The notes under the pieces are model-generated. The model did no database searches, was not told the DNA's origin, and worked only from the letters and a program-made list of their open reading frames with translations. The position numbers were made by a program, and so were the translations under genes. From Plectrocnemia conspersa (taxonomy: Eukaryota; Arthropoda; Insecta; Trichoptera; Polycentropodidae), in the NCBI GenBank assembly GCA_009617715.1, contig VTFK01000168.1:124001-188000 (forward strand): DNA of 64,000 nt, given 5' to 3'. Positions 14,501-27,279 of the stretch are shown here, one piece after another; position 1 is the stretch's first letter, and each line of letters starts with the position of its first letter.

Positions 14501-17500
14501 TATTATTTATGTGGTACGTGGTGTTGTCATGTGATGCACAAATATCGATACAGCCGAAGAGATATGTTATAAGAGCATGTTTTATAATATTTGATGTTTA
14601 TCTATAAATTATTTTATATGATGATATAATAATGAGTAATATATATAATAGAAAATACATAAATATGGAAATGAATAGTTAACACAATAGAAATAGTTTG
14701 AAGATCAATTATAATATTTGTATTTGTACGTAGTCGTCTTAGTAATAATAACATGTATCTCAAATGTTTATTTAAGCCGCGAAATGCCTAAGCCAAAGAA
14801 CAATATGGACCGAATTGCATTGTGGTAGCATTTTATAACTTTGTAAAATTAGCCCTATGATTTAATTGCATCAAAATATGTTTTGCTACCAAATATACAA
14901 CTTTTGTTTGAACTTATGTTATGCTAAGTAAGGTTATGTTATGTATGTATATATATATTTTATTGTCTGATTTTGTGGAAAATGTCAATATTTTCCACAA
15001 TTAAAATAGCTATTTTTATCATAAATATCCATAAATTTATTCTTGCGCGGACTCTTTCTTAAATAAAATATTTGAAAAATTTGCGCTACGGGGCCAAATC
15101 CTCTTTCGCATATTTTTAATAAAATAATTTTAAATGCAACTTTTAGTTTTTTTTAACTTAAAATAGCAATTTTTTAGTAAAATATACCAATTTTTTTACC
15201 TAAATATTATTTAATTTGAAAAAATAGTAAGTAAGCAATAACATAAACCCAAATTAATTTTTTAATTACAATTTTTCTATTTTTTTAAACTTGAATCTGA
15301 AAGTTAATTATAAATGGTCTATATTGCACAGGAATACCTTGGCTCATACTTATCCTTAAAACGCCCATGTTCAAATACATTTCTTTAAATCAAATGTAAA
15401 TTTCTCTTGGTAATTTTTTTATAAAAAATAGAAGATAAGGGAATTAAAATGAGATATGTGTGGTTAAACCTAAGCTGTTTATATATTAATAAGTACAATA
15501 TTAGAAAATGATCAGATAAATATTTTTATAAATTATATGCAAACCTTTTTTAAAAAAAATAGTTTAAAAATATTATAGCTATAATTTCCAATTTGTTCTT
15601 AATGTATTTTTTCAAAATTATTGCTTTTATTACAATGTTTTCTTACTTTTTTATATCTATATTAGAAATAATGTTCCAATTTAATATATTTTTTTTAAAA
15701 TTTATATGTTTCATTTTACTTTATATTGTTTATTAAATTATTATAAAAGTTTTTCATATTTGCGTTAAATGATTTTTTTGTAGTTACGTTTGTATAGTTT
15801 TTATTATATTATTATATTACTAATAGAGCTTTAAATATTTTTATAATACATATAAAGACATAATATAACACATGAAGTTTATAACAAATTTTCGCTTGTA
15901 TATTTTATATCGGAATATACACAAGTTTATATAGATATTAATTTCACATTTGCAATTAACAATTTTGCACTGCAAATTATATTTATATATAACACTCGCC
16001 TAAAAAATTAATACTAACCTTCATATCATATTTTCGACACCATTTCGTATTTATATAATGCGTTAATTGCACAAATTATCGCATTCACAAAAGCATGGAA
16101 TTGAGCCAAATTTGCTCAACAATCAATAAATAAGAAATTCACCTATGCAATACAATAATCTTCTTTATGTATTTTTTATAATATTGATGTGTCTTTATTA
16201 TAATGTTGATTTTACATTAGTCTCCAATGTAAGAGCTTATAATAAATTTCGATCGGGTCACTCTTTGAAGGTAACGTTGTTGAAAAAAAGAGACGTTCAC
16301 CACGCCCATTGATCACTCATGAAATACACACAAAAAGGTAAATACAAAACATTATTTTATACGTTGTTTAATTTTTTGGTAATTGTCTACCCGTGTCGGC
16401 CTCACACATTCGGGCTGCCCGTGATGAATTTGCGGATAATTTGAATCGGATACCAACACCCGATCTACCCTTTGGTGCATGGTTTTGTACGTGTGTTTTC
16501 CCTCTTCGGCTGATTCACTTGTATCTCCTCACACACAGGGTATTGTGAGTATTATATCACTTTACGCTGTTTAGAATACTATTTTTTTAAGTAATATATA
16601 CCAAAGGGTGGTCCATTTATTGCTTTCACTATTTAAAAAAAATATTAACTTTATTATGAAAATACTTCATGTAATTAGACGTTTACAGTAACATGGATTA
16701 ATAGCACTATCAATATATACAACCCACTGTTGCTCTTAACTTTCTACACTACATAGTGCTATCTGTTTCTATCTACCTTAGTGTACTATCTGCAACTTTT
16801 GTATGCAAACTGATGTTTTAACACTTTTCGAATCTTTGCAACACTAACATATCAACTATTTAAGCTTATGGACTGCGGTATATTTGATTTAAAACATTGC
16901 TTTATCTTTACATAATGCTGAGCAAATTCAGATATGTTTTTTTCTACCAGACTAGAACTTATTCTGATCATAAACTTGTTTCCAAAAAGTTATTATTAAA
17001 TGGAAAAGCAGTTATGGACCATTCTATATACAAAAGTATTTTTATATTTTATCACTGTGTTTGTTTTCGGTGTGAATTATTAATTTTGTTTGATGCTAAA
17101 TTGTTACAAAGCAAACTTTCAGCATCGTATATTGAATAATATTTAACAATAAACTAACTACGTTTTAACAATAATTGCAATAACCAGTCATATATGTTTC
17201 ACCATCGCTGATTAACAATGTTTTAATAGCTTTGCATTTAAAACTTAACTAACAATGATTTTTATACCAATGTAACTATTTGCTGAGATTTTTAGAGTAG
17301 TTGTTTTGATTTGATTTCTCAATTTAATTGACCTAAAAGAGACTTAATTACAATACTGGTTATTTTTCTTTAAACATAATATAATAATATCGAAGATAAA
17401 ACTTTCTATGATTTTCTGCAACAATTATTCTTACACATTTTTTAACATACAGGAAAAAGAAGATGGACCCTTGTTTAAGTTTTACGAAGTGATAATGGAT

Positions 17501-20500
17501 TTGGGAGGCGAATTTATGCAAACCATGACTCGGATGAGGGACATGACGCTGTTTGCTCCTTCAAACGAAGCATGGAAAGATTCTAATCTGAACAATCTGA
17601 TCAGGTAATGTGTTACTAATAATTAATGGATTAACAATAATCGTGCCCTTATCTTTGAATACTTAAAATCGCTGAATTCAAAAACTCATTCTCAAGAATA
17701 AAAGCTCTAGAACTGTACAATTAAATGCAGTTGGCTATGAAGTAATTAAGTCAACAATCTTAACTGGTACATTTAAAAGCGAGATTTTTCTCTTCGAATC
17801 AAGTAGCTTGAATTCCATGTACGCCTTGCCTTGCCTTTGCCAACACAACAATAAATTGCAATGTCCAGAGAATCTGAAACACCTTTGTTTAGATTCGATA
17901 TAACTTGAAATAAAATCTATTTTTATAAAAATACAACATACAACTTTATATTTTTCAGGAACAAAGAAAAGCTCAGGGAAATCCTCAATCTTCACGTCGT
18001 CCGCGAACGACTTCCTTTGGACAAAATTATCCATCATAATATGCACCAGGTAATATTCTTGGTTTCGAGTTATCAACGATTGCCTCTAATGCTTATTAAC
18101 ATCATACAATAGAACTCAGACTAAATAAATATAATCGCTGAGTTTTAATTCAAAGTGTGCGTGTGCGTGTGTTAATGTGTGTGCATTTAAATAACATGAC
18201 TGTAATACAAATATATATATACAAAGTCTGAACATCTTGGGGTGATCTTTAGATGAGCTGGGCCGAATTTGTATATGCTTTTTTAAAACTAGTATTTATT
18301 GAGATGCATTTAATAAGCGGGTTATAATGAAGCATGGAAGGTAATGTTTAACAAAATTGAGGTAAAACCCAATGAAAGAAATGTCTCTCGGTTTCAGTTT
18401 ATCCTGATTAAAAATGAACAATCAAACCAAGTTGTACAGACTATAATGCTATAGATTAGCTTATATACAATATAGTTTAATGACATAATATAAAACTAAC
18501 TAATTTAAGACATAGTTTCCAGTATGCAAGAAATGTTTACAAAGTTCTACAAATTGGCCTATAATTTATATAAAATTATTAACTCATTTCTTGCTTTCAG
18601 GCACTGTGTTTCATTTAATTTTTAATAATTAGAGTTACGAGCGTAGTAATTTCCACAATATATTTTTAAAGTAGATGACAAATATTCTGTTTCAAGAATC
18701 ACAGTACCTAACGAGCAAAAATTCTATATACTCTCAAGCGATTATGCAGAATCTCATGAACTATTCTGGAAGATAAGCCCACTTCGTTGTATTCGGTTGA
18801 CTGCTGTGATAATCGTCTTTAACACTCATACTATTCTTATCCAATTATTCGATCCAATATTATATTGTACTTTTCACTTGACACCCTCTTACCATAAGAA
18901 TAAAGTTATCGCTCACAACTTTACATACTAAAATCAAGCAAACTAATCAACAATAAGTATGTCAAGACTTGTCCCCATATACAAATTCTTATTAAATAAC
19001 AGAACAAAATTCCTAGAACTTTATAAACACCTCTCGCATATTATATATGACTAGAAAATTCTAGCTTAATATACATACATAATATTTATTAACCATATAT
19101 CTAACATGTCGCTCTTTATCGCTGCCTAGGATTGCTGTAATCATGAATCAATGGACATATTTAATTATATCACCTCAATCTCCCTATAAACCTAAATCCT
19201 TTACTAACATAATCTAATATGCTTGTGTATTTGTATTAACATGAATTGTATTATTATTATTATTATAACATTGCATCTATATAAGTAGTTACGATACATG
19301 CTTGACTAACGCTTGTGGTAGATTTGCTTCTGAAAACCTCCTTGTCGGTGTTACCGCTCTAGATATTCCAGGTACCAACAGCTGCCGAAAGGAAGCACCT
19401 TTACTTCAACATAGTGAACCATGGCAACAATCAAACGCTGACGGTGGAAGGCGGCGGAGTCAACGCCACTGTTATACAGCCAAACATTGCAGCCACGAAC
19501 GGGATTGTACATATCATCAACAGGGTGCTGGGAATGCCGTACACAAATGTTTTGGAAAAAATGGATACAGATCCGATGCTCAAGTCAGTAAAATATGCAC
19601 AATATACTTTCTATATTGTAAACAGTTATAATTCTCCCTTACATTTCATAATTTTAATATAACCTTTGAAACCACAAGTTCATCGCTCCGCCACTATATT
19701 TTGAATGAGCGTGACTATACATAGCTATTACACGTTTGTGATGATTTACCACCATGTTACGAATAATCTCACATTTTACGAAATGTTACCGAGTTAAAAT
19801 GAACTCAAACTAAGAACATTGTATAGCATTGATTAGAATTAAATAAATATAAACGGATCAATGGAATTAGGTAGCTCATAAACTTTCCGAACACTATTGC
19901 ACAATTGGAGTCGCAAAAGACAGATATAAAAGGACCGTCTTTAAAACTCAAAATCATTAAAATGCGAATTATGCCCTTGTTATTGGCGTAAGTTTTTGTA
20001 TTTTGTATTACAAATAAGATATAGTCTACTCTCAATTATATACTGTGTATAAAAACTTCAATATAATTTTTTAAAAAACTTTAGGTGTAAATGTGGTATG
20101 AAACATAAAATTTAACTTTTTACATTGGCTACTTTATGTAGCCACATTGTAGCAATAAGCATGAAATTTTACTAAAAGCTAAAAATGAATCTTTAAAATA
20201 GATTTATAAGCAAGTATAATTAATGTATTACATACAATTTTATGTGTTATAGTGAAACTCGGTTCCTCGGCAAAAGATGTTCGTTCAACAGCCAATTGAA
20301 TAGCACTGCTCACCGTTTCACATATTTCGTACCACGTAACAAAGCTTGGCACAAGTTCCAGACTGACTATCCGTCTTCTTACAAGAAGTTGTTCATGGAA
20401 GACTTTAGCTATCACGTAAGTACATGATTATTAATTAAATCACTATTGAATTTTTTTAAAAGAATTCAGTAAATGTTGTATACTTAAAAACTAATCCGAT

Positions 20501-20932
20501 ATAAACAGCATAATGTATTGCAGACTAATCAAATTTTGGAAAGACACTTGGTCGTGTCTGATCGTGCTTACACCATGTCCGATATCAAACTTATGGCTAA
20601 CGACACTCATGGATTTGTTTTGCCGACGCTCCGAGACACGTTGAGACTTCGCATCAAAGAATCTGATAATAGTATGTACTTAATTTAATATTTATACCAT
20701 TATAAATTTTGTTTTAATGAATTTTATTTGCTTAGGTTACTACGTCGAGTGGCAAAACGAATGGATTCATGTCTTCAGACCGGATGTGGAATGCACCAAT
20801 GGCATAATTCACGTCATCGACTATCCATTCTTGAAAGAGAGCGATATAAGAGTGACTGGTGGTGCTACGACCATAGCTGGCACCATCGCAGCGTTATTAG
20901 CGTCCAACTTAATCATGTTGCTTTTACGTTAA
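5567..20932 (+). CDS. Fas1: Fasciclin 1, GPI-anchored homophilic adhesion protein (5' partial)
   Basis: Exons: 5567-5705, 10162-10343, 10416-10552, 10611-10707, 11789-11957, 12030-12190, 17453-17604, 17959-18049, 19372-19583, 20253-20415, 20524-20671, 20736-20932 (TAA); all phases agree, giving 615 residues. Four FAS1 domains are visible. Domain 1 opens FYAVLERS and closes VLHVIDDILVP, domain 2 closes GVLHLIQRPLMVVDT, domain 3 runs from FKFYEVIMD to GIVHIINRVLG, and domain 4 ends GIIHVIDYPF. Each carries the family's FAPTNEAF-like and VLHxID-like boxes. The C-terminus (GGATTIAGTIAALLASNLIM) is a hydrophobic GPI-attachment signal with no cytoplasmic tail. Fas1 acts on axon surfaces in insect embryos. 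Only about 35 residues, including the signal peptide, seem missing, so that exon lies upstream of 5567 or outside the window. Two micro-exons (separate entries) fall between domains 2 and 3. Confidence 0.95.
6897..7020. repeat. Dispersed repeat, short copy in Fas1 intron
   Basis: The segment with AACGATCACCGACTGGCCAA, followed by a C-rich run and then GAAATAACGTCC, matches the same series of words at 9265-9670 and 25320-25375. It is a divergent copy of an unclassified dispersed family. No coding potential was seen. Confidence 0.5.
8845..8933. mobile_element. Decayed hAT-type MITE remnant
   Basis: The right end TAGCTACGCTACTG equals the terminus of the MITEs at 3722-3980 and 12967-13195. A degraded left end, CACTGGTAGCGTAGG, starts at 8845. 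No 8-bp target duplication is left. It lies in the first visible Fas1 intron, and the block is much more GC-rich than its flanks. Confidence 0.5.
9190..9670. repeat. Mosaic dispersed repeat with internal duplications
   Basis: The order is: block A (9195-9290, with CGACCACTGATTGGTCAAC); an inverted repeat (9293-9340); block B (9344-9512, with ATTTTATTGCTTTTGACGTG); a second short B (about 9525-9556); and a second A (9570-9640). The same B-A series occurs once at 25107-25380. The family is not recognised; no open frame or clear termini are seen. It lies in a Fas1 intron. Confidence 0.6.
12967..13195. mobile_element. hAT-type MITE, copy 2 (inverted relative to copy 1)
   Basis: A 229-bp element starts CAGTGGCGTAGCTATGG and ends TTAGCTACGCTACTG. 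It is flanked by perfect 8-bp duplications AATGGGAT (12959-12966 and 13196-13203). Its interior is the reverse complement of the 3722-3980 copy, including the shared TTTATGACCxTGCAAAAAATG stretch. It lies in the Fas1 intron between domains 2 and 3, upstream of the candidate 9-nt micro-exon. Confidence 0.9.
14205..14213 (+). other. Fas1: Candidate Fas1 micro-exon, 9 nt
   Basis: TCGTTTAAG is bounded by a 3' splice site (ACAACAACAG) and a 5' splice site (GTAAATT). It is phase 0 and encodes Ser-Phe-Lys. The exons on either side also meet in phase 0 (GAG at 12188-12190 and GAA at 17453-17455), so it can be included or skipped without changing frame. Insect Fas1 is known for alternatively spliced micro-exons of 6 and 9 bp. 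From memory, unverified, grasshopper Fas1 has SFK directly after its TQFLQ at this junction. Confidence 0.75.
16539..16544 (+). other. Fas1: Candidate Fas1 micro-exon, 6 nt
   Basis: GGTATT lies between a 3' splice site (CTCCTCACACACAG, ending 16538) and a near-consensus 5' splice site (GTGAGT, 16545-16550). It would add Gly-Ile in phase 0 between domains 2 and 3. It sits at the end of a less AT-rich island (16250-16560) inside an otherwise AT-rich intron, which fits intronic splicing control. The size agrees with the 6-bp micro-exon reported for insect Fas1; its identity is not proven. Confidence 0.6.
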
Positions 20933-23900
20933 CAGACTATTGTATGTGAATGCAGAGATGTTACCGGTTAATTCAGTTATAGTTCAACTTTCATTCCTTT
21001 CTGTGTTATGTGTAAAAATCATACAATGTTTGAACATAGTTTTTAAATGAAAAATTATTATCATAAAAGACACTCTGAATCCGTCAATTTGTATACTTTC
21101 GGACAAATGTTTTTGAACTTAATCGTTGGATGGATCAAGTTTGACTTGATTAAATTTCACATTGTTTTATATCGTTATAAAAGATATGAGAATTAAAAAT
21201 AAGTCACAGATTAGTTATTTATAGAGATGCTGTATTAGAAAAATTAAAAAAGAAGGGAATAGAATCTTGGTAAAATTGGGAATCTTCATAGCAAAACAAA
21301 ACCTTTTAAATTATAAAATATGTTCATATCGTTGAAGTTATACACTTTCAAACAAAATCTGAGAATTGCTAATTTTTTACAATATTGATATATATACATA
21401 TATATTATATTCATAATATTATGATACATGTATACAAGTATACAAAAAAGTGATAATATCGATTGTGTATATATCTGTTGACTTTCAAATAGATCTGAAA
21501 GAAGCAACCAAAAATATTTTTTTATAATAAATACTGCTTACAACTTTCTAATCTGTATTCCAGACATAGTATAGAATAATTTTTTGATTACAATATTTAA
21601 AAATATAAACTCCCAGTTTTTCAAGATTTTTCTCAACTTCTTTATATGTTGCATCTCTTAATAACTTACTTATTTAAGAAAACAATTGTTTTTGTTATCT
21701 TAATTGCAGCATTATAGACTGTAGATATTTTTAATCTGATAAAGCTTTATCCATTCATAGTTTAAGTTTCAATGTTTCATTTTTCTGAAAGTATAATTAG
21801 AATTACAAAAATATATATGTATTAATATTACTCATGAGGCAATTTCGTTCACTTGAGAGTAGGTTTAAGTGGAATATTTCTTTCTGCGTTTCAACAACAA
21901 AAACTCATACCTTATATAAGTTATTTTGCCAAAAAGTCATAGGTTATTTTTATTACTTTTGTATAAATATAAGTTTGACATTATGTACAGCCTTCTAAAG
22001 TACAATTCCATTTTTTACATCGATGCTTTATAAATACAGGGTGGCGCGAATAAAATTAACCTAATCTGATACAATTCATCAGATTTTAAGGTAGATTTAA
22101 GCGCGTCAATTAAATTTGTAATAATTTACGTACACAATCCATCCAATTTTTTTCGTATATAAAAATCCTAAGTTAAAAGTTGTTGGAATTGTTATTCGAA
22201 TGACGTTCGTTTCTCTTTGTACATACAAATTTATATATATGTATACATATAATTATAATATATATATGAATAAAACTAAGAATTTATTACTAAATTCAAC
22301 TCTCAGTTATCGTGCTTTTGCTGTGCCTCGAAACGTATCAGTTATGATGATGTCCTTGTTTTTTAAAGTAATATCTACTGTAATTAGTTATATTTTGCTA
22401 ATCACTAAGAATTACGTATACATAATGAGTGGGGTCTCAACGATTTTTATAAAAATTTATATACGTATGCCATAAATGTATACGTATAGGTACAACTCGA
22501 TTTAACCATTTGTATGTCGCGTAATGTAAATAACCGTAAGGCGTTCGTGACGCGGGTTAGGTTAATGAAATGTTACATTTTGAGTTGATTGGACAATTGG
22601 GTATACATCTATGAAAGTTTTATCTTTATACTTAGGAACAAACTGCCTGTTTCTCATAAATCATGTAAACCGCTAAATATAGATGGTAAAAATGTATCTC
22701 ACTCATAGTTGAGCATATCACTTTGATTTCTACATGATTTTTTTAATTATATAGTAAAATACTGTAGAAATTTTACATAAAATTCGATGTTAACAAAGTT
22801 AGTTGATAAAATCAATGATCATGCATAGATATTTAATATACATATATATATTTATTTTTTAAATGAAGAGTTATATTTATAAGGCTATCTCGTTTTCAAC
22901 AGTTTTATACACTTCAGCTACATATCTAAAAGATTTATTTATTAACGTGTGTGTTTTGTATTATCTTAATTATATTTTATGTTCATAAATTAAACAAATT
23001 ACTCTATGTAAAAAAAATACAATCTATGCAATTCATATTGATATTATAATTTGTCTCAAAAATCAATACATTCATAATTTAGGTTAAAGTAATAAGGCTT
23101 TGATACAATAATAGATAGCGAATTTTCTCAATGTGGGTATGTGTGCTTTATTTTATAAAAATAATCGAGATATTAAAAACCAAATATTTACTACATATTG
23201 TTATACTTGTGTTCTTATAGTTCTACTAAATTGCTTGTAATGTGTCTATGTTTTAACGACGAACTTTATTTATTATAGTAACAAACGCCATTTTTATGTA
23301 TCTAATATATTTTAAAATTGAAAAGCAAATGTTTTGTGTTAATTCATAAAAATTAGTATAAAATATGAGCAATACGGTAATTACGAACGAGTCAATAATA
23401 TTATTTATTTATATTAATATATTGTATATTGTTAATGCGTTATATATGAAAAATAAATAAAAGGTTCTTGGCATATTAAATGTATCACGCCGCTTTCACA
23501 CTATTTATATAATATAAGTTTATAATTTTCGACCACGAACGATTGTCAATGAATTTATTAGAAATAAAAAATAGATAAGTATATAATGTAAATGCAGAAT
23601 CACTGCCTGATTAAAAAACGAACTTGAATGTATCTCGCAGGTGAATTTATGAATCTCATATATTTTATGTAAAAACAACAAAGAATAATTACTAAAATTT
23701 ATCTTACGTAGTCTTGCATTATTTTATATATATACTTACAGTGTATATTTTCAAATGTTCTAAAAAGCATAGATAGTGCTTTCATTTAGTTGAAAACTAT
23801 TTTTTTCTATTATATAAATTATATTATTAAATATACAATCACAACAATTTGTTAAACTGTAATGCGTGTATGTTAAACTGAAAAAATAATCTGTTTAAGA

Positions 23901-24060
23901 ACGGATGATTTACATGATAAAATACTATTACAGCTTTTGAATGTTGAGATGCATAATGAACTATTGAACGAGCATAATGTAGGAGTGTAAATAAATATAC
24001 CCTAAATGTAAACAGTCGTTTTCTTCATCAATTACATTCTAATAAATGCTTTATTTTAAT
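20933..24060 (+). other. Fas1 3' UTR and downstream sequence
   Basis: No coding sequence follows the Fas1 stop. The region is uniformly AT-rich. Overlapping AATAAA signals at 23452-23461 are the first strong polyadenylation candidates I see, which would imply a 3' UTR of about 2.5 kb. More AATAAA-like words occur near 23990 and 24045. A 91-codon open frame at 22200-22475 has no motif and looks like chance. Confidence 0.4.
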
Positions 24061-25106
24061 TAATAAAATTACCTTTATTCTTCACAGTACACAAAAGATA
24101 CCTCAAAATCACCATTGAAGCAATTTATACAATTTTAAAAAGTTTTTCGATGCAAGACCCTTATATTTCGTTGTTAGAATTTTAAGAAATAATAGATAAT
24201 TATAAGCTGAAACAAGCAAATTAACTTAAAAAATAACAAAAAACTGCTATAACTGAAAATTAACAATCTTTCATTTCTATCTATTCTCATCCCACATGAA
24301 TTATATAAATTTATATAGACTTTGCATAAATCTTTATACTAATCGTATAATAAAATAATTTAATATCCTTTAATTATGAACACAAATAAATTAAACATAA
24401 AAATAAAGTACATATATAATACACTTACCATACGTACCGGTATGACTGAGATTATCCCGGATTCACAAAATTAGCTTTTACAAGTATTCTGCATTCTAAC
24501 CTAGCACATCTCAGCATCCCAAAGTTTCCAAGATGACGACTTAGACGATAATATCATTGTCTATTACACTCGTTGAGAAGCTTGTATTTGTGTATCTTTG
24601 TAAAATTCGTATATCTTGACAGAGCTGGTCTCGCATTCCACCAAATCTCCATTGTCAATTTTTTGGGGCACTTGAAACCCTTTGTGTAAAGGAAACAAGG
24701 GCCAGAACAACTCGAATGTGTTGTTTCTATGAATCATTGCTTAACGTTTGTCTTCGTCACGTAAAAAAAACTTATTAGCTCATTAAGACGCACTATATTT
24801 TTTTCTGACAGTTCATGTTTCGGAAATAATAGGCGTTTCAAATTTTAACATACGTTGATTGTCAGCAGTTGATCGAAATTTTTTTATGTCGAGCCTTTTT
24901 TAAATTTGGAATTGCAATATTATATTAGTATATTTTATATATTATTGAATAAATTTTGTATTCGATAACTAACCTTTTTTTTGGGGGGTGGCGCTTTATT
25001 ATTGCGTATTAACTCGCACTCGCCAAAGCCGGCTTTGCTTCCAAACTTTACTTCTTCACTCAATATTTCCAAAGTAACAATAAAATCGTGTTGGAACCCT
25101 ATGGAC
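24061..25106. other. Intergenic, nothing recognised
   Basis: This stretch lies between the Fas1 3' region and the dispersed repeat. The segment 24480-24720 is less AT-rich and reads on the minus strand with a few plausible residues, but I find no family motif or consistent splice pattern. It could be an untranslated exon or an old transposon. Confidence 0.3.
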
Positions 25107-25380
25107 TGCACGATTTTATTGCTTTTGACGTGGATTTTTGACTTCTGAGAAGAGATGATTGGTTTTTGCGCTCTCCTATTGGTCAAAATTCAGTTTAGAT
25201 ATGCCTCAATCGATTTTCACTTATTTTAAATTGTAATATTGTTATAAAGTCTTAATATGAACATTAGATATCACATTAATTTTGATTAAAAAAATGCGTC
25301 ATTTAATAAAATAGAATAGTCAAAAACGATCACTGACTGACCAACTTTTTCCCCCTCCGGAAAAAGCTGAAATGAACTGC
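25107..25380. repeat. Dispersed repeat, copy with block order B-A
   Basis: 25107-25270 matches 9344-9512 (ATTTTATTGCTTTTGACGTG through TGTAATATTGTTATAAA), and 25290-25380 matches 9590-9670 (ACTGACTGACCAAC, then a CCCCC run). This copy has the blocks once each, without the duplications at 9190-9670. The family is unclassified. Confidence 0.6.
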
Positions 25381-25560
25381 AGAACATGTGCAATGTGGTG
25401 TACTGATCCATGACACATATCCAAAATTGACGCTATTTCATTTACCAATGCTTAACGATTCTCCTTCACGACACTTTCAACTGCAATGTATTCTGATTCA
25501 CTATTTGGTGTTACCTGATATGGTCTACTGAACTTTTTAGAACAGCCATAATTTTCTAGA
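25379..25560 (-). pseudogene. Mariner-type transposase fragment (N-terminal HTH)
   Basis: Minus-strand translation gives SVVKEN, then a stop codon, then ALVNEIASILDMCHGSVHHI. This is the second helix-turn-helix of mariner-type transposases (family pattern: VKENRRxTxxELAxxLxIxxGSVxxIxH). An upstream KKFSRPYQ matches the GRP linker region. An internal stop, and loss of the rest of the gene where the dispersed repeat begins, show it is dead. Confidence 0.6.
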
Positions 25561-25899
25561 TTAATATTGCTTAGCTAAAATTCGAACCACAACGCTGCTT
25601 TACTTTGATGAATATTGCAAGTACGGCGACCATTTTAAGCTACTGCTTCATTCGCTATCGAGCTGTCTTTTAATTTACAGGACTAAAAAGATTTTTTAAT
25701 GTTCTTTTAAAGTATTCATTTGATTCAATCTTGTGCATTACAAATTTAACTCAAAGTTGTCTTAAAATAAATGATTGATTTAAGTTGTAAAGCTTATATT
25801 AAATGAAAAACACATATTTAAAAAAATATTTATTCAAATGTATTATATTTACACAAAATATAACTAATTTGTCATGTTTTAAATTATGTTTATTAATAA

Positions 25900-27270
25900 T
25901 CATAAAGCAATAAATGATGGCAAATCTCCAATTGCAACACGATTCCGAACACTTTTAATCAGCGATTGCACACCACTTTCGTTAACACAATTATCGACAT
26001 TTGACACTGATACGCCATTACTTTTATTACCCGAATAATACCTTCTAGCCGAATCCTCAACATGCAAAGCCTTATCGTTACAAACTGTAAATTCTTTCCT
26101 GCCTTCGTACTTGACGATATCTTCTTTGGGAAGTGGAATATTTTTATCAATGCTCTTATGAGGATATGGACAGACGGACTTGTTGCACTTTCCTTTTTTG
26201 TAAAACTCGGGACAAACATTTACGTGCATGTTGAGGCACTCTTTACCGGCTTCGCAAAAACCTTGCAAGAAGTTCAGGCAAACGTCTGCATCCTTATCCA
26301 CTTTAACGTGCAAATACGGACAGTCACTTCTTGCACAACAGCCCTCCAAATAAAATTTACAAGTCGGCATCTTTTCCAAAGTTGCATCATGCGATAAGAG
26401 ACAGCCTGTTAATTGACAAGCGCCTTGGAGATACTTTCGGCATATAGCGACATGTTTGCGATCGTGAACAAAATGACACTTTCCTTTATCGTGCTTCTTG
26501 CAAACCCCGATCCGTCTATAAATCGGACATGGCAAATTCACTTTCTTCAACTTCTTCGAAGATTGATTCGCGACAAAAATATTATCAGATTTTCGCACAA
26601 ACGTCTTACCGTTCAACGATATCTGATTGACTAATTTACTAGATTTATTTGAAGACCTAGCGACTAGACGAACTAAGGTATTACCTTTTTTAATATATTT
26701 CTCACCGCCTACGATCACCGAATCAACAGACGAACTACTTAAGGATGCGTTTAATTTAATCAAAGATGAAGATGGGTTAAATTTATGTGAAGTGTTAGTT
26801 TTGTTGAATTTCAATTTATGATGTGAACTAATAAATTTAGGTTTTACTAAGCATTGTTTCAATTCTGGTTGAGCTCGATTCGAATTTAATTTTCTAACTA
26901 TTGAATAATTAGGCCTTTTAGCAATCAACGGTTTTGAAACGACTTCCGGTGGGTTACTATTCAATATCGGGTTTAAAGGTTTTGCATTAACTTTACTATA
27001 TTTATTTATAACGGCAGGAATGGTAGAAACATTGCTCGATACGCTACTAGATCCAGTATTATTACATAAATTCGGAAAAATATTCATCATCCTCGGATTA
27101 ATATGGATTTTAGGTTGCGCAATAGGCATTTCTTGTATATACGACATGTTATAATGCATATACGATTGACTGTTAAAATTTTGCGCAAATAACGGATTTA
27201 CATGAGCTCTGGGCATTTCGAGGTTTCTAAAATTAGGATTTATGTGACATTTTCGAGTGTTTTGATTCAT
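25900..27270 (-). CDS. ZC3H3: ZC3H3-type CCCH zinc-finger protein
   Basis: A single open frame of 456 residues. Residues 1-245 are low-complexity, Asn/Ser/Lys-rich and basic. Residues 248-371 hold five tandem CCCH fingers, for example CRKYLQGACQLTGCLLSH, CKFYLEGCCARSDCPYLH and CPEFYKKGKCNKSVCPYPH. The order and spacing match ZC3H3, a nuclear factor that links mRNA 3' end processing and polyadenylation to export. The ATG (27268-27270, context GCCATGA) lies nine bases after the USB1 stop and in the same frame. A promoter inside the USB1 tail, or a shared bicistronic RNA, is therefore needed. The protein is shorter than the vertebrate one, the difference being N-terminal. Identity is good for the finger array; only the start is uncertain. 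Confidence 0.85.
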   Translation of the reverse strand: MNQNTRKCHINPNFRNLEMPRAHVNPLFAQNFNSQSYMHYNMSYIQEMPIAQPKIHINPRMMNIFPNLCNNTGSSSVSSNVSTIPAVINKYSKVNAKPLNPILNSNPPEVVSKPLIAKRPNYSIVRKLNSNRAQPELKQCLVKPKFISSHHKLKFNKTNTSHKFNPSSSLIKLNASLSSSSVDSVIVGGEKYIKKGNTLVRLVARSSNKSSKLVNQISLNGKTFVRKSDNIFVANQSSKKLKKVNLPCPIYRRIGVCKKHDKGKCHFVHDRKHVAICRKYLQGACQLTGCLLSHDATLEKMPTCKFYLEGCCARSDCPYLHVKVDKDADVCLNFLQGFCEAGKECLNMHVNVCPEFYKKGKCNKSVCPYPHKSIDKNIPLPKEDIVKYEGRKEFTVCNDKALHVEDSARRYYSGNKSNGVSVSNVDNCVNESGVQSLIKSVRNRVAIGDLPSFIAL

Positions 27271-27279
27271 GGCGGAGCA

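Noticed and set aside
16897..17139. 80-codon open frame before Fas1 exon 17453
   Set aside because: No domain, no splice fit, composition like the intron around it.
22200..22475. 91-codon open frame downstream of Fas1
   Set aside because: Low-complexity, Tyr/Ile-rich translation of AT-rich 3' UTR; no homolog pattern.
26062..26397. 111-codon frame antisense to ZC3H3
   Set aside because: Shadow of the opposite strand; the CCCH array on the minus strand explains the openness.
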